Shown here: positions 21,050 through 31,908 of the stretch, piece after piece
Layout: every line of letters begins with the position of its first letter
How positions within the stretch are numbered: the stretch's first letter is position 1
Assembly: GCF_036711975.1 (NCBI RefSeq)
Contig: NC_091967.1
Span: forward strand, 30,481,501 to 30,545,500
DNA: 64,000 nt
DNA from: Onthophagus taurus
Lineage: Eukaryota; Arthropoda; Insecta; Coleoptera; Scarabaeidae
Reading direction: 5' to 3'
Notes under the pieces: generated by a model
What the model was told of the DNA's origin: nothing
Seen by the model: the letters and a program-made list of their open reading frames with translations, nothing else
Databases searched by the model: none
Translations under genes and position numbers: made by a program

Positions 21050-21305
21050 GAAATTACTCCATAGAAAAAATCGGGATCACCTTCGTCGGACGCGAAGTTT
21101 AATTCTTTATAATGTGTGGTAATTTCAAATTTTTTCTCTCGCTCGTATACTAATCATCACAGGTATAATGAAAAATTGTACGCGATTTCGGACGATCGGC
21201 GAAGAAGCTCGATATTGCGATTATTTTACACCGGAACGGTTCATCGAACAAAATCTAAATTTCTACCACACATTCCCTAAAGTGTACTAAACATGCGAAA
21301 AAAAA
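21050..21305 (-). repeat. Repeat shared with the interior of the 8844-9484 element
   Basis: Inverse of 9160-9390: AATTACTCCATAGAAAAAATC, GGACGCGAAGTTTAATTC, TTTCGGACGATCGGCGAAG, CCGGAACGGTTCATCGA and TAAAGTGTACTAAACATGC. The terminal repeats of that element are not present here, so this is a fragment or a related family. Confidence 0.65.
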
Positions 21306-23059
21306 ATTTCCGATGATAGCCGAACGCCCATAGACGTCCGTAATACCGGACACACGGGGGTTCAACTTTTTCGAACAAAAAAACATTACATTACCAAGTT
21401 AAGAAGTTCATTACAGTATATTAAAAGTAATTAGACAGAATTAAAATATATTTATCACTAATATCAAGGTACAATCAGCAATTTTAATTAAAATAACTGG
21501 CTTTAGCTCCCGTATTAGTTCGATGATCAGAACCAAACTTTATATACGCATTCTAGGCATGATAAGAAATATATTTATCGAAAGAAATTCCACTTGCAAA
21601 GGGTCCGCGGGGGTGAACTACCCCGCAGTAGATTATAATTTGCTCTACCGCCCTTATTGGTTCGAAGATCCGAACCAAACTTTATATACGCCTTCTAGAC
21701 ATGATAAGAAATATATTTATCGAAAGAACGTCCACTTGCATAGGGATCGCGGGGGTGAACTACCCCGCAGTAGATTATAATTACCCCTACCTCTCTTATT
21801 CGGTCGAAGATCCGAACCATACATTACACAAATCATCTAGACTACATTAGAATCAAATATCCGTTAACAATTTTCACTTGCATAGGGACCGCGGCGGTGA
21901 ACTACCCACCAGTAGATTTTAATTACCCATACCTCTCTTATTCGGTCGAAGATCAGAACCAAACTTTACACAAATCATCTAGGCCACATTAGAATCAAAT
22001 ATCCGTTAACAATTTTCACTTGCATACGGACTGTGGGGGTGAACTACCCACCATTAGATTTTAATTACCCCTACCGCTTTTATTCGGTCGAAGATCAGAA
22101 CCAAACTTTACACAAATCATCTAAACTACATTAGAATCAAATATGCGTTAACAGTTTTCACTTGCATAAGGACCGCGGGGGTGAACTACCCACTAGTAGA
22201 TTTTAATTACCCCTACCTCTCTTATTCGGTCGAAGATCAGAACCAAACTTTACACAAATCATCTAGACCACATTAGAATCAAATATCCGTTAATAATTTT
22301 CACTTGCATAGGGACTGTGGGGGTGAACTACTCACCAGTAGATTTTAATTTCCCCTAACGCTCTTATTCGGTCAAAGATCCAAACCAAACTTTAACAAAT
22401 CATCTAGACTACATTAGAATCAAATATCCGTTAACAATTTTTGCTTGCATAGGGACCGCGAGGGTGAACTACCCACCAGTAGATTTTAATTACCCCTATC
22501 TCTCTTATTCGGTCGAAGATCCGAACCATACTTTACACAAATAATCTAGACTACATTAGAATCAAATATTCGTTAACAGTTTTTACTTGCATACGGACTG
22601 TGGGGGTGAACTACCCACCATTAGATTTTAATTACCCCTACCGCTCTTATTCGGTCGAAGATCAGAACCAAACTTTACACAAATCATCTAGATTGCATTA
22701 GAATCAAATATCCGTTAATAATTTTCACTTGCATAGGGACTGCGGGGGTGAACTACCCACCAGTAGATTTTAATTTCCCCTACCGCTCTTATTCGCTCAA
22801 AGATCCGAACCAAACTTTACACAAATCATCTAGATCGCATTAGAATCAAATATCCGTTAATAATTTTCACTTGCATAGGGATCGCGGAGATGAACTACCC
22901 AACAGTAGATTTTAATTACCCCTACCGCTCTTATTCGGTCGAAGATCCCAACCATACTTTACACAAATAATCTAGACTACATTAGAATCAAATATCCGTT
23001 AACAATTTTCACTTGCATAGGGACCGCGGGGGTGAACTACCCACCAGTAGATTTTAATT

Positions 23060-23375
23060 ACTGAAAGCGTAGGAGTTTATTTGATCCATGATCGACCAGT
23101 TTTTGATAATTGAAATGATTAATCAATCTGTACTTTTTACTGGTTTTAAATTTATTAATTACTTATTGTTAATCTGACATGTTTCGATAAATATTTATCA
23201 TCTTCAGAGACGCTACAAAGAATTAAATTATAAATTATACCGGTTTTAAACATGTGTGTTAATTAACGAAAATGTCCCATTCTATTTAAAAAGTAACTAA
23301 AAATACTTACTGCGTCAAAATTATTAAGAGGAAACATTTTAAAATTAAGATTCAACGTGAAACAATTAAAAGTAC
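23060..23375. mobile_element. About 315-bp insertion in the satellite array
   Basis: The array reads ...GATTTTAATTA, then about 315 unrelated bases, then resumes near ACCATTAGCGCTCTTATTCG. The AATTA/AATTAAAAG text at both edges may be a target duplication. The inserted sequence contains the hammerhead-like motif at 23172-23211 (minus). Confidence 0.55.
23172..23211 (-). ncRNA. Hammerhead-ribozyme-like motif (type I, minimal)
   Basis: On the minus strand: stem I GTCT (23211-23208) pairs with AGAT (23175-23172, with a G-T end pair). The core CTGAAGA is at 23207-23201, then one extra base, then stem II GATAAA/TTTATC (perfect, 2-base loop), GAAAC at 23185-23181, a two-base loop and the cleavage triplet GTC (23178-23176). 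The geometry is the same as at 15597-15641 with different stem sequences, including the extra base. Confidence 0.5.
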
Positions 23376-23790
23376 CATTAGCGCTCTTATTCGGTCGAAG
23401 ATCCGAACCAAACTTTACACAAATCATCTAGACTACATTGCAATCAAATATGCGTGTACAATTTTCACTTGCATATGGACCGCGGGGGTGAACTACCCAC
23501 CAGTAGATTATAATTTGCTCTACCTCCCTTATTGGTTCGAAGATCCGAACCAAACTTTATATACGCCTTCTAGACATGATAAGAAATATATTTGTCGAAA
23601 GAAATTCTATGTCTTGTCTATGTCTATGTCTAGAAATTCTAAATCCACTTGCATAGGGACCGCGGGGGTGAACTGCCCACCAATAGATTTTAATTACCCC
23701 TACCGCCCTTATTCGGCGGAAGATCCGAACCAAATTTTGCACAATTCATCTAGACTACTCTAGAATCAAATATCTATTAACAATTTTCAA

Positions 23791-24448
23791 CAGTTTTGCA
23801 ATGTATGTTATTTTAATATTATAAAACTAGTTTTTTCGAAAACTGCTATTAAAAGTTGACTTTTGCGTAGTACTTAGCGACCGTCAAAACGATAGTTTTT
23901 TGTCAACAGGGCGTAAAAGTCTTTTACGTCCAGCTACGGCAATCAAAGGATTTGATACTATTAATTGTTAATTTATTGTTATGAACAAATTATAAACACA
24001 AAATAATCAACATTTAATTGTTTTATCATTTCATTTCATGTTTAAATGCAAATTTATAATAGTACATTTGTTCAATATGTGAGGTTAAATCAATGTGACG
24101 TTAAGTTTTTGACATAACATTAAATGAATTCTAAATGTCATTGTCCTGAATTTGGTCTTTTTATTAATTTATAACTTTAGAATACGCAGTTTTCGAAAAA
24201 ATGTTGTTTGATACACGACAGCGAAATTGTTTTGCATTCTCGAACGATTCTTTTTGCTCGCTAAAGCTCGCAAAAAAAACTTCCGTTCTCGAATGCAAAA
24301 GTGTCATTTCGCTATCTTGTATCAAAAATAACTATTGTGGTTAGAGTGAAATTTCATCTCCTATTTACTCAAATAATTATTGTAGCAACATTGTTTTATA
24401 TTGCTGAATATATTCTTAACAGCTATTTATTAATTATATTTTAATATA
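23791..24448. other. No gene recognised; one hairpin
   Basis: AT-rich. Around 24206-24331 an inverted repeat pairs GATACACGACAGCGAAAT with ATTTCGCTATCTTGTATC, and TTTTGCATTCTCGAACG with CGTTCTCGAATGCAAAA. It may be a small MITE. No target duplication was identified. Confidence 0.5.
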
Positions 24449-25406
24449 CAGTGTGTTCCGAGATAGATGAAACGACTTTTATAAAATGTAAAATTTTTTC
24501 GATATTAATTGTCACCTTTTGGGGTTTAGCCCTGCTTGGTTAAAGACTTATTTTGAACATATTTTCAAGTTTAAAAAAAAAAAGTGAATGTTGATACTGA
24601 AGCGAAAACTTCTTGTGCGTCAGGTAAAGTACCTTTTCACTTTACAATATGCTAAAATGTTACTAAGAAATTTTATTCAGAAAGAAAAGTTATGGCCATA
24701 TGCAAATTTTCGGAATAATCGGCCCACTTTGATAAAACCCATTGTTTATTATTTTCGTCAATAGTACATTATCACGATTTTTTGTTTTGAGATTCAGATT
24801 GTTCGGGAGAAATAAACAAACCGTTCTTAAAATATTCACAAAAAATTAAGTGTTTATTCGCCCACAAAAGAAAACAGTTAATCATAGCTAAGAGTTAATC
24901 AGTTTCATCATAATTTTTCTTTATTATAGTGAACACTTCCTGCTGTAAGAAATCTTTTGATTAAACGCCAAGTACTTACTTCTTTTAATTACAGTATTTG
25001 GAAATTGTTCACTAAATAAAGCAGTAACCATAATTATCGATTTTTTCCCGGTTTCATAACACTAATCACGTAAACTTTTTTCTCTAATATTAACATTGTA
25101 TTTAAAAAACACTTTAAGTTTACTAAATTACAGTTTGACAGATTAACATTGACAGGAAAGTAATTTTGTTTTTCCATATATGGATTTTTACCAAAGTTGG
25201 CCCATCATTCCGAAAATTTGCACATGGCCATAGTTTTTCATTCTGAACAAAACTTCTTAGTAACACTTTCACGTACTGTAAACAGAAAAGGTACTTTAGC
25301 TGCCACAAAAAGAGTTTTTCTTTCTCTGTCAAGCCTCACTTGTTTTTTAAAAAATGAAAATATTCTTTATAAGAGTCGTGTAACCTACAGTGTGTCCCCG
25401 ACACTG
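24449..25406. mobile_element. 958-bp TA-flanked element with long TIRs
   Basis: Left end CAGTGTGTTCCGAGATAG and right end CTACAGTGTGTCCCCGACACTG, flanked by TA (24447-24448 and 25407-25408). The arms pair for about 250 bp: TACTAAGAAATTTTATTCAG and ATGGCCATATGCAAATTTTC on the left, complemented at 25200-25265 on the right. The centre is AT-rich. No transposase. Confidence 0.75.
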
Positions 25407-25462
25407 TATACAATAGAAAATATTATGTTTAATGTATATTAAACATTTACTACCTATATGTA

Positions 25463-25736
25463 CATAAGAAAGAGACTAGCCAATTGTTTCTGTAATCATA
25501 CGTTTTGTTTATTGATTATTCTTACAAAAATTAACTATAAACATTTACCTGTAATCATACGAACCGAATTATACAAGTCCTTTCTCTCGAATCAATACGA
25601 TTGACAGGTAAACAGTAAACAGAGAGTGCGCCATATGCGCTAACTCCCCAATAAACCTAACCTAATATAATCAAAAATAAAAATCACTAACACCCTAAAC
25701 CTTTTAAATCAAAACTAACTAAACAATAATCTTACA
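25463..25736 (-). repeat. 3' LTR of the 25.5-30 kb Gypsy element
   Basis: On the minus strand it begins TGTAAGATTATTGTTTAG directly after the polypurine tract and ends CTTTCTTATG. It nearly duplicates 29778-30051. The first bases contain the TAA that ends pol. Confidence 0.9.
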
Positions 25737-26762
25737 TCCCCCCCCCATTGAGTGGGAACGGCACTAATTTGGAAATATGAAAATATTTTGGTTCTAAAGT
25801 TTTTAGTCCTGTATCGATACTGAAGATTGATTTTGATATTCTTTTCATAATTTTAAACGGTCCGAGTCTTAACTCATCCAATTTTTTTCTATTTAGTTCA
25901 TTTCCATTCTCAACGAACACTAAATCTCCTTCTTTAAAATCATGATCAATTCTACCTTTGTCGAAAATTTTTTTATTGTAATTATGTGCTTTTATGCTTC
26001 TTTCTAGTGCAATTTTTCTATCTTGTAAGAGATTGTTTTTTGACGCATTTTCCTTTAATTCTTTTGGTAAAACTGTAGTTTTTGTTCCTTCCAATAGGTA
26101 TTTTGGAGAAAATCCTGTAACTGAGTGCTCTGTTTCATTGTATCTTTTTATGCATTCTTGCGCCACCGTTGTCCAAGCTAATTTTTGTACTTTCTCGTTT
26201 ATTTTACATCTAATTTTATTGACAATAGTTTGATTGAGTCTTTCATTGAGTCCATTAGAATGTGGTGTGTTCACCATTGTGAAAATAATAGGTATGTTAT
26301 TCTCACCTAGAAAATTTTTAAATTCTTTTGAATCAATGCCAGGGTATTGATCCGACAAAACCATACCTATTTTATTGTTTTCTAATACACCTTTAACTAA
26401 TTTAACAAAGTCAGTTGCGTTTTCAGTCTTCGATGTCAAAATATATCTGTATCTTGTAAAATGATCAACTAACAAATGAAGGTATTTTTTGTCGATCGGG
26501 AGCCTCCAAATCCACCAATTGTGTCTATTGAAACAATTTCAAATGGTTTTGTAGCTGGACCTAAGTGTGACATTATATTATTTTGTCCTCTTGACTTATT
26601 CTTTTGACAAATTTCACAATTTTTACAAGTATTACTTATATTTTTCTCTAAATTTTCTGCGGTGTAGAATGATTTTATTTTTTTCCTCATTTGACTTATA
26701 CCTATATGACAAAAATATTCATGTGCGTCCTTTATAAATTTTATACTAAAAGTTTCTGACAA
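25732..26762 (-). pseudogene. Gypsy integrase
   Basis: The zinc-binding region at 26762 onward reads HEYFCHIGISQMRKKIKSFY and TCKNCEICQ (two His, two Cys). The first catalytic Asp is in SIDTIGGFGG. A frameshift near 26470-26500 separates this from the rest: LVDHFTRYRY, second Asp in LSDQYPGIDSKEF, PHSNGLNERLNQTI with the catalytic Glu, and C-terminal LRLGPFKIMKRI (GPY/F-type module). The stop lies inside the 3' LTR. All catalytic residues are present; one frameshift disables it. Confidence 0.85.
25737..25749 (-). promoter_or_regulatory. Polypurine tract
   Basis: Minus-strand AATGGGGGGGGGA immediately upstream of the 3' LTR. It is also coding: it supplies the last residues (NGGGM) of pol. Confidence 0.8.
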
Positions 26763-26778
26763 AATAATCTTCTTTCTT

Positions 26779-28223
26779 CTACCTACTTTTTTTATAATAT
26801 ATTAGATTTTGTTCATCAATTTTACTAGAATTTATAAATACTTTATTTTGTTTCTGATCTTTTTTTATCTTTTCTAAATTTATTAAGTTAACTATTTTTA
26901 AACATTCGTCTTCGTTTTCATGTGTCTCTAATACTGGGTTTCTGCTTAGACAGTCTGCTTCTATGTTATGTTTTTCTGGTGAATTTTCTAGTGGTTTATG
27001 GTCTGAGAAAACTATGAATTTTTTTCCTATTAATTTGTGTTGCCAATATTTTACAGCTTCTTTTATAGTTAAGCATTCCAATTAAATAGCTTTTTCTTTT
27101 TTTGACTTTCATTTAGCTTTTTCGAAAAGTATGCAACTGGTTTTTCTTCACCATTTTCTTGTGGTTGTTTTAAAATCGGTCCCAAGCCTTTTATACTTGC
27201 GTCTGTATATATGTGTATTGGTAAAGTATAGTCAAAAATGGCCAAAACTGGTTTTGAACAAAGTATGTCTTTCATGTGTTCAAAGGCCTCTTGACATTTA
27301 TTAGACCATATGAACTTTTGTCCCTTTCTGAGCAAGTTATGTAAAGGTTCTAACTTAATTGCACTGTTTGGAATGTACTTATGATAGAAATTAATTTTTC
27401 CTAAAAATTGTCGAATATTCTTTTGAGATTCTGGAGTAGGAAAATTTCTTATTGCAGTCAAGTTATCTTGTATAGGTTTAACTGAATTGTTTGTAACTAT
27501 ATGACCTAAATATTTTACTGAATCTGCCGCCAATGTACATTTTGATAGCTTTAATCTACATCCTTCGTGTAATATAGCTTCCAATAATTTAATTAGGTGA
27601 TTAATGTGCTCTTTAAAAGTTTTTGAGAAAACTAAAATGTCATCTATATAATTTGCTGCAAATGTTGAAAGGTTATGTTTTCTTATTGTACTACTTAAAA
27701 TACGTTGGAATATTGCTGTTGACGTTTTCAAGCCAAACGGCAAACAAGTCCATTGATAATGGCCATCTTGTGTAATAAATGCCGTTTTTTGTCTGTCTTC
27801 GATTCGCAATGGAATTGACCAGAAAGCCGAGTTCATGTCCAACGTTGAAAAATACTTACAATCCCGTGTTTTCTCAACTAAGTCTTCTATTAGTGGAAAC
27901 GGTTGTGACTGTGGAACTACCAGTTTATTTAATTCCCGAAAATCGATGCATAATCTTGATTTCTTATTTTCTTCTTTTTTAAATGCTAAAGTAACTGGTG
28001 CGGCGAATGGACTGTACGACTCTTCAATTAAATTTTTTTCTAACAGTTTGGAAACTTGAAGCTCTATTTCCTTTTTATCCTCGATTGAGCATCGGTATGG
28101 TCGTTTACAGCAATATTTGTCAATAATTAAGTCAATATGAGCTTCGTAGTCTTTTACTGTCCCCACGTCGTATTTGTCCTTTGCAAAAACAGCTCTATAT
28201 TTATTTAATAAATCGTTTATTAA
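26779..28223 (-). pseudogene. Gypsy reverse transcriptase and RNase H
   Basis: The frame opens after the A9 run (LINDLLNKYRAVFAKDKYDV). RT: SPFAAPVTLAFKKEENK, RLCIDFRELNKLVVPQSQPF, YFSTLDMNSAFWSIPL, CLPFGLKTSTAIFQR, catalytic YIDDILVFSK and KYLGHIVT. RNase H begins IYTDASIKGLGPIL. At about 27070-27080 the frame shifts, and RNase H continues as AVKYWQHKLIGKKFIVFSDH with an internal deletion before NIEADCLSRNPVL. Catalytic RT residues are intact. Confidence 0.85.
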
Positions 28224-28713
28224 TTTTTTTTTCCTCTGTCTTTAGATGATCTATATAAATTTGAAATTTATCCTCCTCAATATGTTCATTAAAATTAACT
28301 AAAGATTGTACATTAAACAAATCTTTTAAATCAGTTAAGACTTCTTTAGAGTTCTCGTGTTCATCTCTTTTATTGCTATCTTTTGGGACCTGGTGTATTT
28401 GTAGATTTTCGTCTTGAACCAATGAAAATTTTTTTATGGCATCTAATCCAATTAAAACGTCCTCATTAAAGTTTTCTCTATCTATTATAAAAGCATCTAT
28501 CTCATCTTCAATATCAAAAATTTTTATTTTAAGGGAAACTAATCCCATTGTTTGTTTTACACCATTGATAGTTTTCAAGTTAGAACTCTTTAACACATCT
28601 AAATTTTGTTTTAATTTTAATATTCTTAAATTAATTAGAGATACATTTGACCCTGAGTCATATAGAGCCATAGTATCCAAAGTGTCATTTAGCCTAACTT
28701 TTATTTTAATCAA
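28201..28713 (-). pseudogene. Gypsy aspartic protease
   Basis: The active-site text is MALYDSGSNVSLIN (D-S-G), followed by LKTINGVKQTMG, DAFIIDRENF and DVLIGLDAIKKF, the flap and IG[LI]D region of retropepsins. Its frame ends just past an A9 run, where pol continues in another frame. It probably matures from a Gag-Pro precursor. Confidence 0.75.
28224..28232 (-). other. A9 run at the pro/pol frame change
   Basis: Nine A residues on the minus strand lie where the protease frame ends and the RT frame opens. The RT frame is open through the run. It may be a one-base indel in a homopolymer or a slippery site for programmed frameshifting. Confidence 0.45.
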
Positions 28714-28763
28714 TGGTGTTACATTATGTTTTTTTGATCCTTGTCACTTATTTCAACCTCCAG

Positions 28764-29756
28764 TTATGAACTATTGGTCGATCGTGATAAGTTGCCTCTT
28801 TTTATTTCGTTTTCCTTGTTTTTAAACCAACAGGAGGCCTCAGGATGATATCTAATTCCTTTTTTTAACTGTTCGCAGATAGAACATGGTTTCTTGTTCT
28901 CTTGTTTCTTAATTTTTTCATTCAGTTGTCTTTTGTTTACTAAATGTTCTAATCCACTTACTTCACGGAATAAATCCTCTGATGATGCCAATTTTTCTCT
29001 ATTAATTCTGTCAGTAACCGAGTCCGGTAACCCAACTGCAATCATGTCAATTAGGGTTCCCACATCAATAGTTTTCCTAACCTGAAGTAATAGTTTTTCC
29101 TTTCTTATGGCGTATGCTAGTAAAGATCCGTCTTTATATTTAAAAGACAGTGCGTATTTGATAGATGACCACCCTTCATTTTCCAGATTTTCCATTCAGA
29201 GTTTATACTATCTTTCAGTAACATGGAACTATACCACTCCATTGCAATATTTTCCAAACATTCTCTAAGGAGCTCTATCTTTGCTTTATCTTCAATTATT
29301 TCGAATCTTGCACATTCATGTTCAAAATCAGCCAACCATTGTGTTGCATTTATATTCTTTTCATTAAATTTGTCTATTATTAGTTGTGGAACAATTTTTT
29401 TTTACGTTGACTTGTTCTATTTTCTTATCGTATTGTTGATTATTTTTTTCTTAATCAAATTCTTCCAAAAATTCTCCGCTAAATTGTATGTTGCCTTCTT
29501 TATCTATGTATTCTTTTTTGTCCTCGTCAGAAAGGGTAATCCATATTTTTCTGCGCTGGTGTCTTTTTTTTATTGTGGTTTTTACTTTCCCAAATGTTTG
29601 TGTTTGGGATATAATTTTATGATATATAACATCTTGCATTTCTTTCGGGAGTATGTATGTTTTATCTTCTTTTGTTGTAATCGATGTTATGGCTATGAAG
29701 TTAGTTTTGCCATTAGGTCTCGCTTTCACAACAAACTCAAACAATAACTTTTCCAT
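28764..29756 (-). pseudogene. Gypsy gag
   Basis: ATG at 29756 gives MEKLLFEFVVKARPNGK, ending at 29451 with a stop. Later frames read MADFEHECARFEIIEDKAKI, ECLENIAMEWYSSMLLKD, then after a frameshift at about 29120-29195 GWSSIKYALSFKYKDGSLL, RKTIDVGTLIDMIAVGLPD and a zinc-finger-like CSICEQLKKGIRYHPEASC (C-x2-C-x9-H-x4-C). This is a capsid plus nucleocapsid layout, broken by stops between 29330 and 29450 and by the frameshift. Confidence 0.75.
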
Positions 29757-29777
29757 ATTAAGATCCAATAATTCGGT

Positions 29778-30051
29778 TATAAGAAAGAGACTAGCCAATT
29801 GTTTCTGTAATCATACGTTTTGTTTATTGATTATTCTTACAAAAATTAACTATAAACATTTACCTGTAATCATACGAGCCGAATTATACAAGTCCTTTCC
29901 CTCGAATCAATACGATTGACAGGTAAACAGTAAACAGAGAGTGCGCCATATGCGCTAACTCCGCAATAAACCTAACTTAATATAATCAAAAATAAAAATC
30001 ACTAACACCCTAAACCTTTTAAATCAAAACTAACTAAACAATAATCTTACA
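29778..30051 (-). repeat. 5' LTR of the 25.5-30 kb Gypsy element
   Basis: Matches 25463-25736 with about four differences. Only about 20 bases separate its end from the gag ATG at 29756, an unusually short leader. No convincing tRNA primer site was recognised there. Confidence 0.9.
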
Positions 30052-30055
30052 TGTA

Positions 30056-30229
30056 TAATCTACTATGCTATTTTATTTATAGGGGTGTCTCATGTAACTG
30101 GTCGTGACATTTTGACAGTTTTTCCTTTAAAATATTTTTACAATTAACTCCGATTGATAATCTTTTGGTTTACTAGGTTTAATTTGCCAAAAATACCAAC
30201 AAGTAAATGAAACAATGAAAACAAAAATT
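30056..30229. other. Spacer after the Gypsy insertion
   Basis: Short AT-rich stretch, no recognised content. Confidence 0.4.
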
Positions 30230-30885
30230 TAATGACAAAAATTAGATTTGGATAAAAAATATAAATTCTACTGGTAGGTAGTTCACCCCCGCGGTTCCTA
30301 TGCAAGTGAAAATTGTTAACGGATATTTGATTATAATGTAGTCTAGAAGATTTGTGTAAAGTTTGGTTCGGATCTTCGACCGAATAAGGGCGGTAGGGGT
30401 AATTAAAATCTACTTTTGGGTAGTTCACCCTCGCGGTCCCTATGCAAGTGGAATTTCTTTCGATAAATATATTTCTTATCTTGTCTAGAAGACATATATA
30501 AAGCTTGGTTCGGATTTTGGAACCAATAAGGGCGGTAGAGCAAATTATAATCTACTGCGGTGTAGTTCACCCCCGCGGACCTTTTGCAAGTGGAATTTCT
30601 TTCGATGAATATATTTCTTATCATGCCTAGAAGGCGCATATAAAGTTTGGTTCGGATCTTCGAACCAATAAGGGAGCTGGAGCCAGTTATTTTAATTAAA
30701 ATTGCTGATTGTACCTTGATATTAGTGATAAATATATTTTAATTTTGTCTAATTACTTTTAATATACCGTAATTAACTTCTTAAGTTGATAATGTAATGT
30801 TGAGTAATGTCGAAAAAGTTGAGACCCCGTGTGTCCGGTGTTACGGACGTCTATGGGCGTTCGGGTATCATCGTAAATTTTTACT
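30230..30885 (-). repeat. Second, inverted copy of the 142-bp-satellite element
   Basis: Complement of the 21318 flank (GGACGTCTATGGGCGTTCGG at its right end near 30850) followed leftward by about three repeat units (GGTAGTTCACCCCCGCGG, GGATCTTCGACCGAATAAGG). Having only a few units here against about a dozen at 21.5-23.8 kb shows array-length change between copies. Confidence 0.75.
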
Positions 30886-31177
30886 GCTATCTTTTACTGC
30901 TGCCTTCACACCGGTGTCTTTATTGTTGTTTTGTTAACGAGAGAGAGAAGATATTTATTTCAGTAAATGTACAATTAAATACTGAAACATATACAATAAA
31001 TTATATAACACTCATTAGCCATAGTACTGAAACGGGCTGCCGACCGTGGTCCTCCTGCCCATGTAAAGATTTCTGATCATTGTTTAAATTCGTCGATGCT
31101 TTTAAAAATGGTGTCAAAATCAGAGCGTTGGAAGAGAGGGGAAAGGTTTGAGGACATTTTCCTGCATGACTTTTGTG
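30886..31177. other. No gene recognised
   Basis: No supported coding frame. The weak frame at 30807-31076 crosses the satellite element and is not credible. Confidence 0.4.
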
Positions 31178-31908
31178 CTAGGACGGATAAGCGTTCAATG
31201 ATTGGAATATGCTCCCTGCTTTCTCATACAGGGATTTATTAGAGGGATTGGTCAGAGGATTTCTTGGATTTCTCAATTTGGTGATGATTCTAATAGCTGA
31301 TGTGTCTGCCACTTGAATGTTTTTCAATGAATTATTTCCAATTTTAAACAACAACGGGGATCCGTAGTTGATGATACGTCTACATATTGTCTTGTAAATA
31401 TGCATCGCACATTCAATGTTAACACCGTTGTTCTTGAATGTCAGGCTTCTAAATTGCTTGGCACGTGCTATTACTTTCATTTTAACTTTTTTTTTATGAA
31501 TATCAAATTTCAATTTATTGTCAATAGTTATCCCTAAATATTTGCATGTCTTCTTTGGCTGGACCAAGGTGTTCGCTAATCTGATGGTCGGAGGATATTC
31601 AGATGTCCGATGAAAAGGTAGAAGCAGTTGTGATTTCAGAGGGTTTATGTGAATTCGCCAAATTTTGAACCATTTTTCTACATCCACAGTCACTGTTTGA
31701 AGTCTATTTAATGCTTTTTTTAAGGTCGTATTGTGAGTGACTAACGCTGTATCATCCGCATACTGCAGCATATAAGCAGAGTTTGTAGGTACTATGGGCA
31801 TCATATCATGTACGACAATATTAAACAAAGTTGGAGAAAGCGAAGAACCCTCCGGCACTCCTTGTTTTAGATAAAACACATTGGAGGTTGTTTCATATAC
31901 CTTGACAA
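31178..31908 (-). pseudogene. LINE reverse transcriptase, C-terminal half
   Basis: FYLKQGVPEGSSLSPTLFNI, the catalytic AYMLQYADDTALVTH, then CKYLGITIDNKLKFDIH and the thumb region (RIINYGSPLLFKIG, SAIRIITKLRNPRNPL). This is the RT of Jockey-type LINEs. The stretch is open for over 230 codons; its upstream half lies beyond the insertion. Confidence 0.8.

Larger units (their letters stand above)
21318..23790 (+). repeat. Mobile element carrying a 142-bp tandem satellite
   Basis: The flank 21318-21520 (CCGAACGCCCATAGACGTCC, GTAATACCGGACACACGGG, then AT-rich text) leads into repeats spaced 142 bp: CACTTGCATA-type words start near 21731, 21875, 22017, 22159, 22301, 22442, 22584, 22726, 22868 and 23010. 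Units contain GGGGGTGAACTACCC, AGTAGATTTTAATTACCCCT and CTTATTCGGTCGAAGATCCG. Two versions exist: an outer one with TAAGAAATATATTTATCGAA and an inner one with ACATTAGAATCAAATATCCG. The same flank and units occur inverted at 30230-30885. It is interrupted at about 23060-23375. Helitron-like elements with internal tandem arrays are one known parallel. Confidence 0.8.
25463..30051 (-). mobile_element. Complete-length Ty3/Gypsy LTR retrotransposon with both LTRs
   Basis: Two LTRs of about 274 bp (25463-25736 and 29778-30051) differ by about four substitutions by eye (roughly 98.5% identical). They are flanked by TGTA at 25459-25462 and 30052-30055, so the insertion is recent. On the minus strand the order is 5' LTR, gag, protease, RT, RNase H, integrase, G-run polypurine tract, 3' LTR: the standard Gypsy order. 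Coding regions carry frameshifts and deletions despite the young LTRs. No envelope gene. Confidence 0.9.

Noticed and set aside
21520..23060. CRISPR array
   Set aside because: Units are contiguous 142-bp tandem repeats without unique spacers, in a eukaryotic context.
21523..23763. Short proteins with repeated NYP..DYN..PYW phrases
   Set aside because: These are translations of the 142-bp satellite; units shift frame and have no other coding sign.
29223..29747. 174-codon plus-strand frame
   Set aside because: Antisense to the Gypsy gag region; Phe/Ile-rich shadow.
25463..30051. Retroviral-type envelope gene in the complete Gypsy element
   Set aside because: Integrase ends at the polypurine tract and 3' LTR; there is no room for an envelope frame.
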